Source of the DNA: Vulcanococcus sp. Clear-D1
GTDB lineage: Bacteria; Cyanobacteriota; Cyanobacteriia; PCC-6307; Cyanobiaceae
Length of the DNA: 64,000 bases
NCBI RefSeq assembly: GCF_014654725.1
Contig: NZ_JACVZV010000024.1
Span: forward strand, 62,001 to 126,000
Direction of reading: 5' to 3'
Shown here one piece after another: positions 7,320 to 15,943 of the stretch (the stretch's first letter is position 1; every line of letters starts with the position of its first letter). The notes under the pieces are model-generated. The model searched no databases, was not told the origin of the DNA, and saw only the letters and a program-made list of their open reading frames with translations. The position numbers were made by a program, and so were the translations under genes.

Positions 7320-8942
7320 ATGGCCTTTCTACGCGCCCCTCAATCGAGCGTGGACCTCGGTGGAGCCGAGATCGTTGCCTATCACGACGACCGCAAGATT
7401 GCTGCGGTGATTACGGGCGGATCCAGTCTCTCGCTGGTGAGCTACAAGAAAGGATTCGACAACCCCAAGGCGATCAGCGAGCTGGAATTACCCGGCAACG
7501 CACAGAGCGTGGATATCAACGAGGCTGGCCTGATCGCCGTCGCCGTGGCGGTCAACGAGCTCAACGATGGCCGCATTTACTTTTATAAGCTCAACAATCA
7601 GAATGAACCCATTGCCAAAGGGAGTGTGGCCGTCGGCAATCTGCCCGACTCCGTGAGCTTCACACCAGATGGCAAAACAGTGGTGAGCGCCAATGAAGGA
7701 GAACCTAATAAGTTCTATGGCACCGAAGATGGCCTTGATCCCAACGGAAGCATCTCGGTGGTGCGTATCAATCCAGACAAGCCAGGGCGCTCAAAGGTGA
7801 CCACCCTCGACTTCGCTCATTACGACACCAATGACCTCCGCAGCCAGGGCATCCGCATCAGCGGCGAGAATCCCAACCCCTTACAAGATATTGAACCGGA
7901 GTATGTGAGCATCAGCCCCAACGGCCGAGACGCCTACATCACCCTGCAGGAGAACAACGCCATCGCCAGGGTTAATCTAAAGAAGCGCAAAATCCGGGAC
8001 ATTTTCAGCCAGGGGCTCAAAGATTGGTCCGGCACTGACACTGACACCACTGACGGAGATGGCGTCTATGCCCCAGGTCTGCGTAATTTCTTCGGTCTAC
8101 GCATGGCCGATGGCATCGACACCTTTAAGCACAGGGGGCAGACCTACCTGATCACCGCTAACGAAGGGGATGGCCGTGTTCGCCCCGATGACGTGAATTT
8201 TGAAGCCACTCTGGCTGACGGAACCACCTATTCCTACGGCGACAACCTGACGGACGGGGTGTTAGCGGAAATCGAAGACGAACTGACTGGCGGGAGCATC
8301 TATGTGTACAGCGAGGCGGATATCGGCAACCGTGGCAACTTCGAAGCAGACGAAGGCGATGAATTATTCATCACACTAAAATACGGAGCTGTCAGCGATG
8401 ATGATTTTTACAGCGACGAAGTTCGCTCTGAAGATCTGAAAACGGGTAATAGCTTTCTGATCAAGGAAGGTCGCCTCAAAACCGTCAAAGATGCCAATGA
8501 TCCGATCACCGGACTCAAAGGATTCGGTGGCCGCAGCTTCAGCATCTACGACACCAAGGGCACTCTGGTATACGACTCCGGCAACCTGCTGGATCAGATC
8601 ACCAACGCCGCTGGCTTCTACGACGATGGCCGTAGCGACGACAAAAGTGTTGAACCTGAATCCGTGGTCACAGCCTTGATCGGCAAACGTCGCTTTGCCT
8701 TTGTCGGCCTCGAGCGTCCTTACAACCAGAGCGACGCTGACGAGCTGGGCACCTTCATCCCGGTGTTTGACATCACCCAACCCAAGAGCCCCACCTATGT
8801 GGGCGCGTTCAGCGCAGCACAGTCGCTCTCACCCGAAGGGCTCACCTGGGTGGCCGGCGGCAACCGTGGCGGCCACCTGCTGGTTGCCAATGAAGTGAGC
8901 GGCACGCTCGATGCCTTCAGCTTCAATCTGGGCATGCTCTGA
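7320..8942 (+). CDS. Choice-of-anchor I domain protein (beta-propeller-like)
   Basis: A 540-residue protein of the choice-of-anchor I family, often annotated as alkaline-phosphatase-like in cyanobacteria. Diagnostic segments include VSFTPDGKTVVSANEGEP, DIEPEYVSISPNGRDAYITLQENNAIA, FGGRSFSIYDT, VYDSGNLLDQI and the DDGRSDDKSVEPESV region. The ATG at 7320 is preferred. An upstream TTG at 7239 would add 27 unusual residues, and a TTG at 7302 is also possible. No signal peptide or C-terminal anchor is seen, although relatives are exported. Its DNA is visibly less GC-rich than its neighbours, with more AAA, ATT and TTT codons, which suggests transfer or expression-linked codon choice. Confidence 0.8.
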   Translation: MAFLRAPQSSVDLGGAEIVAYHDDRKIAAVITGGSSLSLVSYKKGFDNPKAISELELPGNAQSVDINEAGLIAVAVAVNELNDGRIYFYKLNNQNEPIAKGSVAVGNLPDSVSFTPDGKTVVSANEGEPNKFYGTEDGLDPNGSISVVRINPDKPGRSKVTTLDFAHYDTNDLRSQGIRISGENPNPLQDIEPEYVSISPNGRDAYITLQENNAIARVNLKKRKIRDIFSQGLKDWSGTDTDTTDGDGVYAPGLRNFFGLRMADGIDTFKHRGQTYLITANEGDGRVRPDDVNFEATLADGTTYSYGDNLTDGVLAEIEDELTGGSIYVYSEADIGNRGNFEADEGDELFITLKYGAVSDDDFYSDEVRSEDLKTGNSFLIKEGRLKTVKDANDPITGLKGFGGRSFSIYDTKGTLVYDSGNLLDQITNAAGFYDDGRSDDKSVEPESVVTALIGKRRFAFVGLERPYNQSDADELGTFIPVFDITQPKSPTYVGAFSAAQSLSPEGLTWVAGGNRGGHLLVANEVSGTLDAFSFNLGML

Positions 8943-8955
8943 GCCAGGGCAGCCC

Positions 8956-9360
8956 TCACGAGGGGTTGAACAGCTGACGAATCTGGGGGCTCCTCTCCGG
9001 GCAGAGCATGGGGGCGTAGTAGCGAACAGCTGCCGTCTCCACCTGCTCCGGGGTGATCCCTCGGAAGTCGATCGCGGCCTGGTCGTATTGATCCGCGAGC
9101 TGCGTTTCCAAGCGCTCCAGCTCACCTTCACCGCTGACTCCGCTCGCGGCGCCCATCGATGCGCAGAGCAGCTGGGCGTAGAGCCGAGCAGCACAACCGG
9201 TGTGGCCGAAACGGCGAACGCAGCCCTCAAGCTCGGGGCTGATCACGGTTTCGGGCACCGACGGCAAGGGTGGGGGCACCGGGATCTGAGCCAGAACGGG
9301 AAACTCCAGCCCAGTGAAGAGTGCCAGGCTGAAGCCCCATCGCCTCCAGCCGGCAGTCAC
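8956..9360 (-). CDS. Small exported protein, conserved type unknown
   Basis: A 134-residue protein with a cleavable signal peptide (positive WRRW, hydrophobic FSLALFTGLEFPVLA, cleavage near residue 25). The mature part has four cysteines (two close together in CVRRFGHTGC, plus ALLCAS and MLCPE regions), which suggests disulfides in the periplasm. The start overlaps the end of the upstream lipoprotein gene by four bases (ATGA), so the two are coupled. I do not recognise the family. Confidence 0.7.
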   Translation of the reverse strand: MTAGWRRWGFSLALFTGLEFPVLAQIPVPPPLPSVPETVISPELEGCVRRFGHTGCAARLYAQLLCASMGAASGVSGEGELERLETQLADQYDQAAIDFRGITPEQVETAAVRYYAPMLCPERSPQIRQLFNPS

Positions 9361-9878
9361 CGAAACTGCTCCGGTTGGCAGCTGCGAAAACGCTCCACCT
9401 CCTCAGGGTTCAAGCGCGGCGAAGCACCATCCAGCAGCAGCTCGGGATGCACCTGCCGCAAGGCGGAGGCTGCGGCCTTGAGGGCCTCGCCGGCCGCAGC
9501 CTCCTTCTCAGCCTGGGCGCGCTCCCAGCGCTCTCGCCGTTCAGCCTCCTGCTGCCGCCAGGCATCCACAGCCTGTTCGTAGAGGTCCTGCTCGGTTTGC
9601 TGGTCGTAAATGGTGAGCCGGCGATGTTCCTCCGGATCCAGGGGCTTTGGCCCGGGGCTGGGTGTGTAAACGGTTTGGCGCACCGAAGCCAAGCGGCTCT
9701 GCGCTGCATCAAAACGCTCCAGCAAGCCGGGCAGCCGCTGCTGATTCCTGGTGCACAGGCTGAGCAAGCGCTGCTGTTCGGCCAGGCGCTCCCGCTCCTG
9801 GGGTGATGGAGCCGTGGAACGGCAACCGGTCACAACCACCACGGCCAGCAGAGCCAGCAGCCTGAAACGGCGGATCAC
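9357..9878 (-). CDS. Small lipoprotein with charged coiled-coil region
   Basis: The frame is open from 9941, but the GTG at 9878 is preferred because it has a CAGGG ribosome-binding motif and places a signal sequence directly at the N terminus (RRFRLLALLAVVVVTGC). The lipobox VTGC puts the lipidated cysteine near residue 19. The mature protein is Gln/Arg/Glu rich with a probable coiled coil in the second half (QEAERRERWERAQAEKEAAA). It is coupled by ATGA overlap to the exported protein downstream, and the pair may act together in the envelope. Function unknown. Confidence 0.65.
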   Translation of the reverse strand: MIRRFRLLALLAVVVVTGCRSTAPSPQERERLAEQQRLLSLCTRNQQRLPGLLERFDAAQSRLASVRQTVYTPSPGPKPLDPEEHRRLTIYDQQTEQDLYEQAVDAWRQQEAERRERWERAQAEKEAAAGEALKAAASALRQVHPELLLDGASPRLNPEEVERFRSCQPEQFR

Positions 9879-10002
9879 ACGAACCCTGGGGGCTGAGGCC
9901 ACTCTGACAGGAGAGGCGCAACTCTGACGGGTTGCCCCCAAATGGGGGTAGCGATGGCCAGCGGAGCGTTCGTAGCTGTACCCAGCCGATCACACCCGAT
10001 CC

Positions 10003-10221
10003 TTGGAGAACATCGAAGCCCACCTGGCCAAGCTGAAGGCTGAGCTTGATCAGGCCCGCCAGAGCGGCGACGCCGGCAAGATCAACCACCTCGAAGGCGA
10101 GCTCAAGGATCTCGAGGCCTATCAGCAGCACCATCCCGGTGAGCAGAAGGATCCATCACCGCTTGAGGTTTATTGCGACCTCAACCCCACTGCCCCTGAG
10201 TGCCTCGTCTACGACGACTGA
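10003..10221 (+). CDS. CP12 domain protein
   Basis: A 72-residue protein whose C terminus (EVYCDLNPTAPECLVYDD) is the CP12 signature, with the two cysteines spaced C-x8-C. CP12 is an intrinsically disordered redox switch that, when oxidised, ties GAPDH and phosphoribulokinase into an inactive complex and so turns the Calvin cycle off in the dark. The N-terminal half lacks the usual cysteine pair and has LEGELKDLEAYQQ instead of the usual AWDxVEEL core, so this is a divergent or short form. An upstream in-frame TAG at 9973 leaves the TTG at 10003 as the most likely start. Confidence 0.82.
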   Translation: MENIEAHLAKLKAELDQARQSGDAGKINHLEGELKDLEAYQQHHPGEQKDPSPLEVYCDLNPTAPECLVYDD

Positions 10222-10224
10222 ACC

Positions 10225-10452
10225 ATGAGCCAGGACGCCAGCATCACGATCGGCGAACTCGAAGCCAATTACCAGCTGTATTGCAAAGCGCTGAAGATGT
10301 TGATCGCTGAAAAGCGAACCCTCAACAAGATTCAACGCACGGTGTGCTGGGGTCGGCTTGAAACACTGCATCACTGCCTGCCACGGCATTACAAGTCGCC
10401 GCAGTATCTGTACGCCCAACTCACACGCGACGAACAAAAGGTTGCGATCTGA
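10225..10452 (+). CDS. Conserved small protein of unknown function
   Basis: A 75-residue soluble protein that starts three bases after the CP12 stop, so it is probably in the same operon. It is helical, with an N-terminal ITIGELEANYQLYCKALKMLI segment, a basic middle (AEKRTLNKIQRT) and three cysteine/histidine-bearing stretches (VCWGRLETLHHCL). I do not recognise the family. Its position suggests a link to carbon-metabolism control, but that is only context. Confidence 0.6.
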   Translation: MSQDASITIGELEANYQLYCKALKMLIAEKRTLNKIQRTVCWGRLETLHHCLPRHYKSPQYLYAQLTRDEQKVAI

Positions 10453-10504
10453 GCCGCCCCTGCGCAGCCGGGCGCGATGATTGGCACTTGCCTGGGGCTG
10501 AGCG

Positions 10505-11191
10505 ATGGACTTCACGCCTTATCTCGAAAGCCTCAGCGCCGGCAACCTCGACGAGGTGCTCCTATCGGTAGCCGTTCAGGGCAAGGTTGCGCTTGCTCTG
10601 AAAGGGCGATTCTTCCTGCGCTGCCTCTGCGAGAGCTTCAGCACATCCACCCACATCGGTTGCGCGGTCACCGATGAGGAGAGCTGTCTCACCTACTTAC
10701 AGAACGAGCCCTACGAGCTGCTGATCTGCACCGACTTTCTCGAGAATGGCAACGGCTTCGAACTGGCTCGTAAAGCACGCCAGTTGCAACCGCAGCTCAA
10801 GGTGGTGGTGCTGGCCCTGGGCGATGCGATCCCGGTGGAATACGCCGAAGCCAGCTGGCTGGAGGCAGTGGTCGCCGAAGCCGATTTCATCGAAGATCAG
10901 AAACCCCTCGAAGCAGCTGTGATGGCTGTGATGGGACATCACTCCTACCGCAGTCCATCGCTCCGCTCCGGCCAGCTGCCCTACCTGAGCTGCCCAAGGC
11001 TGACGCCCCGTGAATACGAGGTGCTCGATCTGCTCGCCAGTGGCCTCACCGACCGTGAAATCGCCGAGCAGCTGGTGGTAAGTGAAGAAACAGCACGCAC
11101 CTACACCAAACGCCTGCTGAAAACCCTCGAGGTGAACAACCGCGTGCAGGCCGTGCTCAAAGGCATGCGCTGCGGCATGGTTCAGATCTGA
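10505..11191 (+). CDS. LuxR/NarL-type response regulator
   Basis: A 228-residue protein. Residues about 28-150 resemble a receiver domain, with Asp77 in LLICTDFLENGNG at the phosphorylation position. Residues about 163-222 form a LuxR helix-turn-helix (LTPREYEVLDLLASGLTDREIAEQLVVSEETARTYTKRLLKTL), with the recognition-helix SEETARTYTKRLL. The receiver is divergent in its first half. It probably activates or represses genes in response to an unlinked histidine kinase. No kinase gene is adjacent. Confidence 0.8.
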   Translation: MDFTPYLESLSAGNLDEVLLSVAVQGKVALALKGRFFLRCLCESFSTSTHIGCAVTDEESCLTYLQNEPYELLICTDFLENGNGFELARKARQLQPQLKVVVLALGDAIPVEYAEASWLEAVVAEADFIEDQKPLEAAVMAVMGHHSYRSPSLRSGQLPYLSCPRLTPREYEVLDLLASGLTDREIAEQLVVSEETARTYTKRLLKTLEVNNRVQAVLKGMRCGMVQI

Positions 11192-11260
11192 ACCGAAGCC
11201 TGAAGTCAGCGCCGCGCAACCCGCCCATACTGCGGTGGCTATGTGTGCAGCGACCAGTCC

Positions 11261-12055
11261 ATGGTCCATCGTCTGTCGGCTCTGATCTCCATCGCAGCCA
11301 TGGGGATCAGCCTGCCTCTTGCCAGCCTGAGCGCCCCAGCGCAAGCAGCCCAAAACACCTGCCCAACCCCTGTGCTGGGGCGCTACGCCGTGATGGGGAT
11401 GGGCGTGCAGAGCGGTAGTGGCCGCAACACACCCACGGCCCACGTGCTCGAGGAGCGCTGGCTTACCGGCGGCAAGCTGCAGGGCACGCTGGTGGAGCGG
11501 GTGGGCCGCAGCGAGCGCCAGGCCACCTACACCGGTGTGGCCCGCATGGGGCCGAGCTGCGTGCTGCAACTGGAGCGCAAGCTGCCCTGGGGGACTGAGC
11601 GCAGTGAGGCGGTGCTCGATGGCAAAGGCCGCCCGCTCTACAGCCTCAACCGCAACGCCGGCAGCGTGATCACCAGCCGCTGGCTACCGATGGCACCGGG
11701 CAGTTGCCAGGTTGCCGATCTCAATGGCCTGGTGCTGAGCAGCCAGGTGGGCCTCAGCTGGCGCAACGGCGGCTGGAGCCCCAACGCCGTGGTGCAACGA
11801 GAGCAGTGGAGCGATGGCCGCGTCAGCGGTGTAGCCCTCTCGAGCTACAGCGGCATGGGCGAAACAGCCGGCTACAGCGGCGAGCTCAAGCTGGATCCGA
11901 ACAGCTGCTGGGGCACCCTGAATGAGCGTGATGCACTCGGTGTCAGCTATCGCTACCGCACCCTGTTGGTGAAGGGTCGCTCCGGTGCACGGGGCTACTA
12001 CTACCTCCAGAGCGACCTTGACGATCTCACCGCCGGCTGGCTGGTGCGCGACTAG
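11261..12055 (+). CDS. Exported protein of unknown function
   Basis: Read from the ATG at 11261 (a GTG at 11243 is possible), this is a 264-residue protein with a signal peptide (HRLSALISIAAMGISLPLASLSAPAQA, cleavage after AQA). The mature part contains two similar halves, each with a GRYAVMGMG/YSGMGETAGYSGEL-like segment, and a few cysteines (NTCP, PSCV, GSCQ, NSCW). It may be a beta-rich periplasmic or surface protein. It ends four bases into the convergent selD fusion gene. Family not recognised. Confidence 0.65.
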   Translation: MVHRLSALISIAAMGISLPLASLSAPAQAAQNTCPTPVLGRYAVMGMGVQSGSGRNTPTAHVLEERWLTGGKLQGTLVERVGRSERQATYTGVARMGPSCVLQLERKLPWGTERSEAVLDGKGRPLYSLNRNAGSVITSRWLPMAPGSCQVADLNGLVLSSQVGLSWRNGGWSPNAVVQREQWSDGRVSGVALSSYSGMGETAGYSGELKLDPNSCWGTLNERDALGVSYRYRTLLVKGRSGARGYYYLQSDLDDLTAGWLVRD

Positions 12056-14157
12056 AGCACCCGGCCGATCAGGGCCGCCTGAGGGAAACCCGCGGCCCTG
12101 ATCGCCTCCAGTGCCCCCTGGGCCGCCGCTGCAGGCAGGGCCGCCAACAGCGGACCGCAGGTCTGAGGGTCGATCCAGAGCTGCTGCTCGGCTCCACTGG
12201 CCGCGCGATGGAGCGTGATCGAGCCCGGGCCATCCAGCAAAGCCAGGGCACGGGCATTGGCCGGCGCCAGGCTGCTGCTCAGCCCCTGCTCCAGCAGCTC
12301 GAGGGCACCAGGGAGGGCTGGGATCGCATCGGGATCGAGGGCGACCCGCTGGCCGGGCCCGAGCATTTCACCCAGGTGCCCCAGCAGACCAAAACCCGTG
12401 ATATCCGTGCAGGCCTGGCAGCCATGGGTCGCCAGTTGCTCCACCAGGGGGGCCTGGCTCTGCTGCATCACGGCCAAGGCCGCATCCAGCCAGCCTGGCT
12501 TGGCCGCACCAGCCATCGCCGCGGCAAACAGCACGCCCGTGCCAATCGGGCGGGTGAGCAGCAACACCTGGCCTGCCGCGAGCGGGCCCTTGGGCCAGAA
12601 ACGCTGCGGCAGCACTGCTCCATTCACCGCGAGGCTCAGCCCGAGGCCAGCCCCATCACGGCCCTCCAGGGTGTGCCCCCCCAGCAGCGTTGCCCCCAGC
12701 GGATCGAGCACCGAACGCACGCCAGCCAGGCTGTGGAGCAGCCACTCCTCCTGCAAAGCGGGTGCGGCTTCCGGCAGGGTCACCACCGCCTGCAGGCTTC
12801 GCACCTGAGCGCCGCAGGCCCAGAGATCACTGCAGGCGTGGAGGGTGGTGAGGCGGGCATTGAGCCAGGGGTCGTCGAGGAGAGCGGGAAAGCCATCCAC
12901 GCTCTGCAGCAGCAGCTCACCGCGATCGTTCACATCCAAGCGGGCAGCATCTTCCGCAGGAGGCGCATCGCCCGTGGGCGACAGGCGCCCCAGGGCCGCA
13001 GCCAAAGGAGCAGCCGCTAATTTGGCGGCGCATCCGCGGCAGGCCATGGGGGCTGCCCCAGCCGCCATCGCGGCTGCAGGCGCAAAACCCCGCATGAAGC
13101 GGCGATCAATCCAGTCTTTCCAGCGCCATAACGCCCGCGAAGGGCCCCAACACAACGGCCCGTACACCGCCAGCGCCCGCGGCGATGGCTGTCCGTGCAT
13201 GCCCCCATCACCCAGCAGCTGCAGGGCCCAGCGCTGCGGCCGCCAGCGGCGCAGCGCCAAGGGCGGCTCTGCCTGCAGGCGCCTCAGGTTCTCCGCCAAC
13301 AGCGGCGCCGCCCGCACCGCCCACACCCCCGCCGGGGGCCTCGGATCGGAGGCGATCAGCGCGCAATCACCGCTGGCAAACAGCCGCTCAAACCCCTGCA
13401 CGATCAGGCTGGCATCGGTGAGCACCCGGCCGGTTCCCGGCTGCACGGGCAAACCACTGGCGGCGAGCCAAGCGGGCGCCCTGCTGCCCGTGCAGGCCAG
13501 ATCGGCGGCGGCCTGATCCTCCACCCCGCGCTGCACGGGGATCCCGGCTTCAGCCAGCAACCGTTCAGCCGCCTGATGGGCCGCAGCACAACCCAACTGC
13601 AAGCGATCGCCACGCAACAGCAGCTCAGGCCGCAGACCGCGGCTCCGCAGCGCCAAAGCAACCTCCACAGCAGCAGCCCCACCGCCGCGGATCCGCACGT
13701 GTGAATCCGCGGCGGGATCGTTGAGCCGCCGCTCCAACCAAGCGAGGAAGGGCTCAAGCGGCTTCACCATTTGCAGCGCGCCGGTGTCCGCGGAGGCCCC
13801 AGCGGGCCAGAGGGTTTCACAGCCCACATTCAGGCTCAGGGTGTGAAACCGCAGCGGCGGGCGCCCCTGTAGCTGCAGCTCACGGCGAGCGAGGTCGACC
13901 CCGGTGATATCCGACTTTACAAAGCCCACAGCCGCACGCCGGCAGAGATCGCGCAGATCGATGGCGCAGGCCTCCCGCGGATACAGCCCGGCCAACAAGC
14001 CAGGCACCATGCCCGAATAGAGCGCTGTACTGGTGCGGTTCAGCAGCAACACCGCCAGATTTGCAGGGCGGCTGGCGGGCCGCATGATCCAGCGGCGCAG
14101 CAGCAGTGCGTGGGTGTGGCCGCCACCGGCCAACACCAACAGCCCCGCAGGATGCAA
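12052..14157 (-). CDS. selD: FAD-dependent oxidoreductase / selenide, water dikinase fusion
   Basis: A 701-residue fusion. Residues 1 to about 345 form a type-II NADH-dehydrogenase-like FAD/NAD(P) domain (dinucleotide motif VLAGGGHTHALLL at the start, then RGGGAAAVEVALALRSRG and ASGDCALI). Residues about 370-701 are SelD, which makes selenophosphate from selenide and ATP. The catalytic pair is Cys376 and Lys379 in CRGCAAKL, so this is a Cys rather than Sec enzyme. LLGGHTLEGRDG and DITGFGLLGHLGEML are further SelD motifs. This fusion is known in cyanobacteria. Selenophosphate would most likely feed 2-selenouridine tRNA modification. No selA, selB or selU is in the window. Confidence 0.88.
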   Translation of the reverse strand: MHPAGLLVLAGGGHTHALLLRRWIMRPASRPANLAVLLLNRTSTALYSGMVPGLLAGLYPREACAIDLRDLCRRAAVGFVKSDITGVDLARRELQLQGRPPLRFHTLSLNVGCETLWPAGASADTGALQMVKPLEPFLAWLERRLNDPAADSHVRIRGGGAAAVEVALALRSRGLRPELLLRGDRLQLGCAAAHQAAERLLAEAGIPVQRGVEDQAAADLACTGSRAPAWLAASGLPVQPGTGRVLTDASLIVQGFERLFASGDCALIASDPRPPAGVWAVRAAPLLAENLRRLQAEPPLALRRWRPQRWALQLLGDGGMHGQPSPRALAVYGPLCWGPSRALWRWKDWIDRRFMRGFAPAAAMAAGAAPMACRGCAAKLAAAPLAAALGRLSPTGDAPPAEDAARLDVNDRGELLLQSVDGFPALLDDPWLNARLTTLHACSDLWACGAQVRSLQAVVTLPEAAPALQEEWLLHSLAGVRSVLDPLGATLLGGHTLEGRDGAGLGLSLAVNGAVLPQRFWPKGPLAAGQVLLLTRPIGTGVLFAAAMAGAAKPGWLDAALAVMQQSQAPLVEQLATHGCQACTDITGFGLLGHLGEMLGPGQRVALDPDAIPALPGALELLEQGLSSSLAPANARALALLDGPGSITLHRAASGAEQQLWIDPQTCGPLLAALPAAAAQGALEAIRAAGFPQAALIGRVL

Positions 14158-14159
14158 GG

Positions 14160-14342
14160 TCAGTCCACGTTCAGCTGACCGTCGTCATCCCAGCTGAGCA
14201 GCGACGGCAGACCATCACGGCCGTGGGATGAGCCCACCCGGGCCACGCGCGAACGGCCGTTCACCAGCGGGATCAACCGGCCGAGCTGCTCGGTGATGCG
14301 CTCGCTGGCGGGCGTTTCAGAACGTGGGGCCTGGTCGGTCAT
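14160..14342 (-). CDS. Small conserved hypothetical protein
   Basis: A 60-residue acidic soluble protein with an N-terminal helix (ERITEQLGRLIPLVNGR) and a C-terminal LPSLLSWDDDGQLNVD tail. It is followed only two bases later by the ATG of the selD fusion on the same strand, so the two are probably cotranscribed. I do not recognise a family. Confidence 0.55.
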   Translation of the reverse strand: MTDQAPRSETPASERITEQLGRLIPLVNGRSRVARVGSSHGRDGLPSLLSWDDDGQLNVD

Positions 14343-14351
14343 GCCATCACT

Positions 14352-15893
14352 TTAAAGAGATGCAGGCGCACGCTCCTGGGCCAGCCCAGAGCCGGTTTCC
14401 AGCTCCAGTCCAGCGCGGCTGATGTTCCAGCGATGGATGGCTGCGGCCTCGGCTGAACGGGCCGCCTGCAGATTGCGCTGCGCAATCAACAGCTCCGTGA
14501 TCGGTGCCACACCGGCGCGGTAGCGGAGTAGGGCATCGCGCACCGCCTCAGCGCCCGCGGCAGCGGCAGCAGCAGAAGCCCTCATCTGGGGCCCGGAGGC
14601 TTGATGGGTGGCATAGAAGGTTTCCACCTGTTGGGTGATCGTTTGGCGAGCGAGCTCCAGGGCCACCTCACCCTGCTCGGCACGGCGGCGAGCGAGGGCC
14701 ACCGATTCACGGGTGAGGCCGCCATCGAAGAGGGGCTGACGCAGCGAGATCACGGCACCCCAGTCATAAAAACTGCCGGAGGCACTGCCACTGCTGCTGA
14801 GGGTGGGTAGATCGGGGCCCTGGTTGCCATTCACGCCAACGCGGGGGGTGTTGTTGAGCACCGGCACGTTCAGCCAATCACCGTTGATGCCGCCGCCGAG
14901 CAACAACCCCACCTGGGGCAGGGCTCCAGCGCGGGCCACCTGCACCTGGGCCTGCTGAGCGCGGCGCTGCTGCTCCAGCGCTTCGAGGGCCGGGCGATCC
15001 TCCGCAAGAGCCTTCGCCAGGCTGGCGCTGAGGCTCAAAGTCCAGGCCGGCAGCGGCCGCAGCGGCTCAGCAACGCTGACGGCTTGCTCAGCCGGCAGGT
15101 TGAGGTTGCGGGCCAAGGCGCTCAGCGCCACCTCCCTTTGGCTTCGGGCTTCGGCCAGCCCTTGGCGGTCGGTCTCCACCAAGGCTTCGGCCTGCAGCGT
15201 GTCGATCCGAGCCGCCAGGCCCTCACGCCGAATCGCCCGCGCATCGCTGAGCAGCCGAGTGGACACCTCCAGCGCGCTCTCCCACACCGGAATCAGTGCT
15301 TCAGCGAGCTGGGCATTGAGGTAGGCGCTCTGAATAGCGAAGCGGGTGCGCCGTTGCTGCTCGCTCTGCTCCGCCTGGGCGGCTTGAACGCCAGCGCGAG
15401 CAGCCTGCTGCAACGGGCCACGGCCGAAATCGATCAGCGGCATCGTGAGGGCCAGGCCCACATTCACAAAGGTGTTCTGCACCACGGCGTAGCCATCGCC
15501 GCCGAGATCGAAGTTGAGGTCGCCGATGGCGGGCAGGTTGGAGATGAAGCCCACATCGGTGCCCACCTGGGCATAGGTGCCCAGACCCACCAAATCGAGC
15601 TTCGGCATGAAGCGCGCCCGCGCCAGCCCCTGCAAAGCCCGGCTTTCAGCCAAAGCCAGGCTGCTGTTGCGCATGGCGAGCGATCGCCCCATCCCCAAAT
15701 CAATCGCTTGCTGGAGGCTCAAGCTGAGCGGGGGCTGTTCAGCGACGGGCTTTGGCCTGGCGTTGGCTGATGGCGGCTCCGGTTGAGCAGCCGTGTTGAT
15801 GGATTGAGCAGCCACGGGTGCCGCGCTGTGCAACAGCAACGGCAAACAAAACAAGCTGCGGCGAAAACGGCGGCGCAAGCCTTTTGGCTGCAA
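14352..15893 (-). CDS. TolC-family outer membrane efflux protein
   Basis: A 513-residue outer-membrane channel. It has a signal peptide (RSLFCLPLLLHSAAPVAA), a proline-rich linker to residue about 55, and two TolC-type repeats (first LSLSLQQAIDLGMGRSLAMRNSSLALAE, second after about residue 280). Long helices with RAGVQAAQAEQSEQQ and a DFGRGPL/DGGLTRE pair mark the repeat loops. TolC proteins form the exit duct of tripartite pumps. The gene diverges from hlyD across a 50-bp gap, so both probably share a promoter region. The start is a TTG at 15893. Confidence 0.85.
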   Translation of the reverse strand: MQPKGLRRRFRRSLFCLPLLLHSAAPVAAQSINTAAQPEPPSANARPKPVAEQPPLSLSLQQAIDLGMGRSLAMRNSSLALAESRALQGLARARFMPKLDLVGLGTYAQVGTDVGFISNLPAIGDLNFDLGGDGYAVVQNTFVNVGLALTMPLIDFGRGPLQQAARAGVQAAQAEQSEQQRRTRFAIQSAYLNAQLAEALIPVWESALEVSTRLLSDARAIRREGLAARIDTLQAEALVETDRQGLAEARSQREVALSALARNLNLPAEQAVSVAEPLRPLPAWTLSLSASLAKALAEDRPALEALEQQRRAQQAQVQVARAGALPQVGLLLGGGINGDWLNVPVLNNTPRVGVNGNQGPDLPTLSSSGSASGSFYDWGAVISLRQPLFDGGLTRESVALARRRAEQGEVALELARQTITQQVETFYATHQASGPQMRASAAAAAAGAEAVRDALLRYRAGVAPITELLIAQRNLQAARSAEAAAIHRWNISRAGLELETGSGLAQERAPASL

Positions 15894-15943
15894 ACGCCAG
15901 GTACCGTAACCGCAGATTGCAGCACCTACGGCGGCGAGATGCG

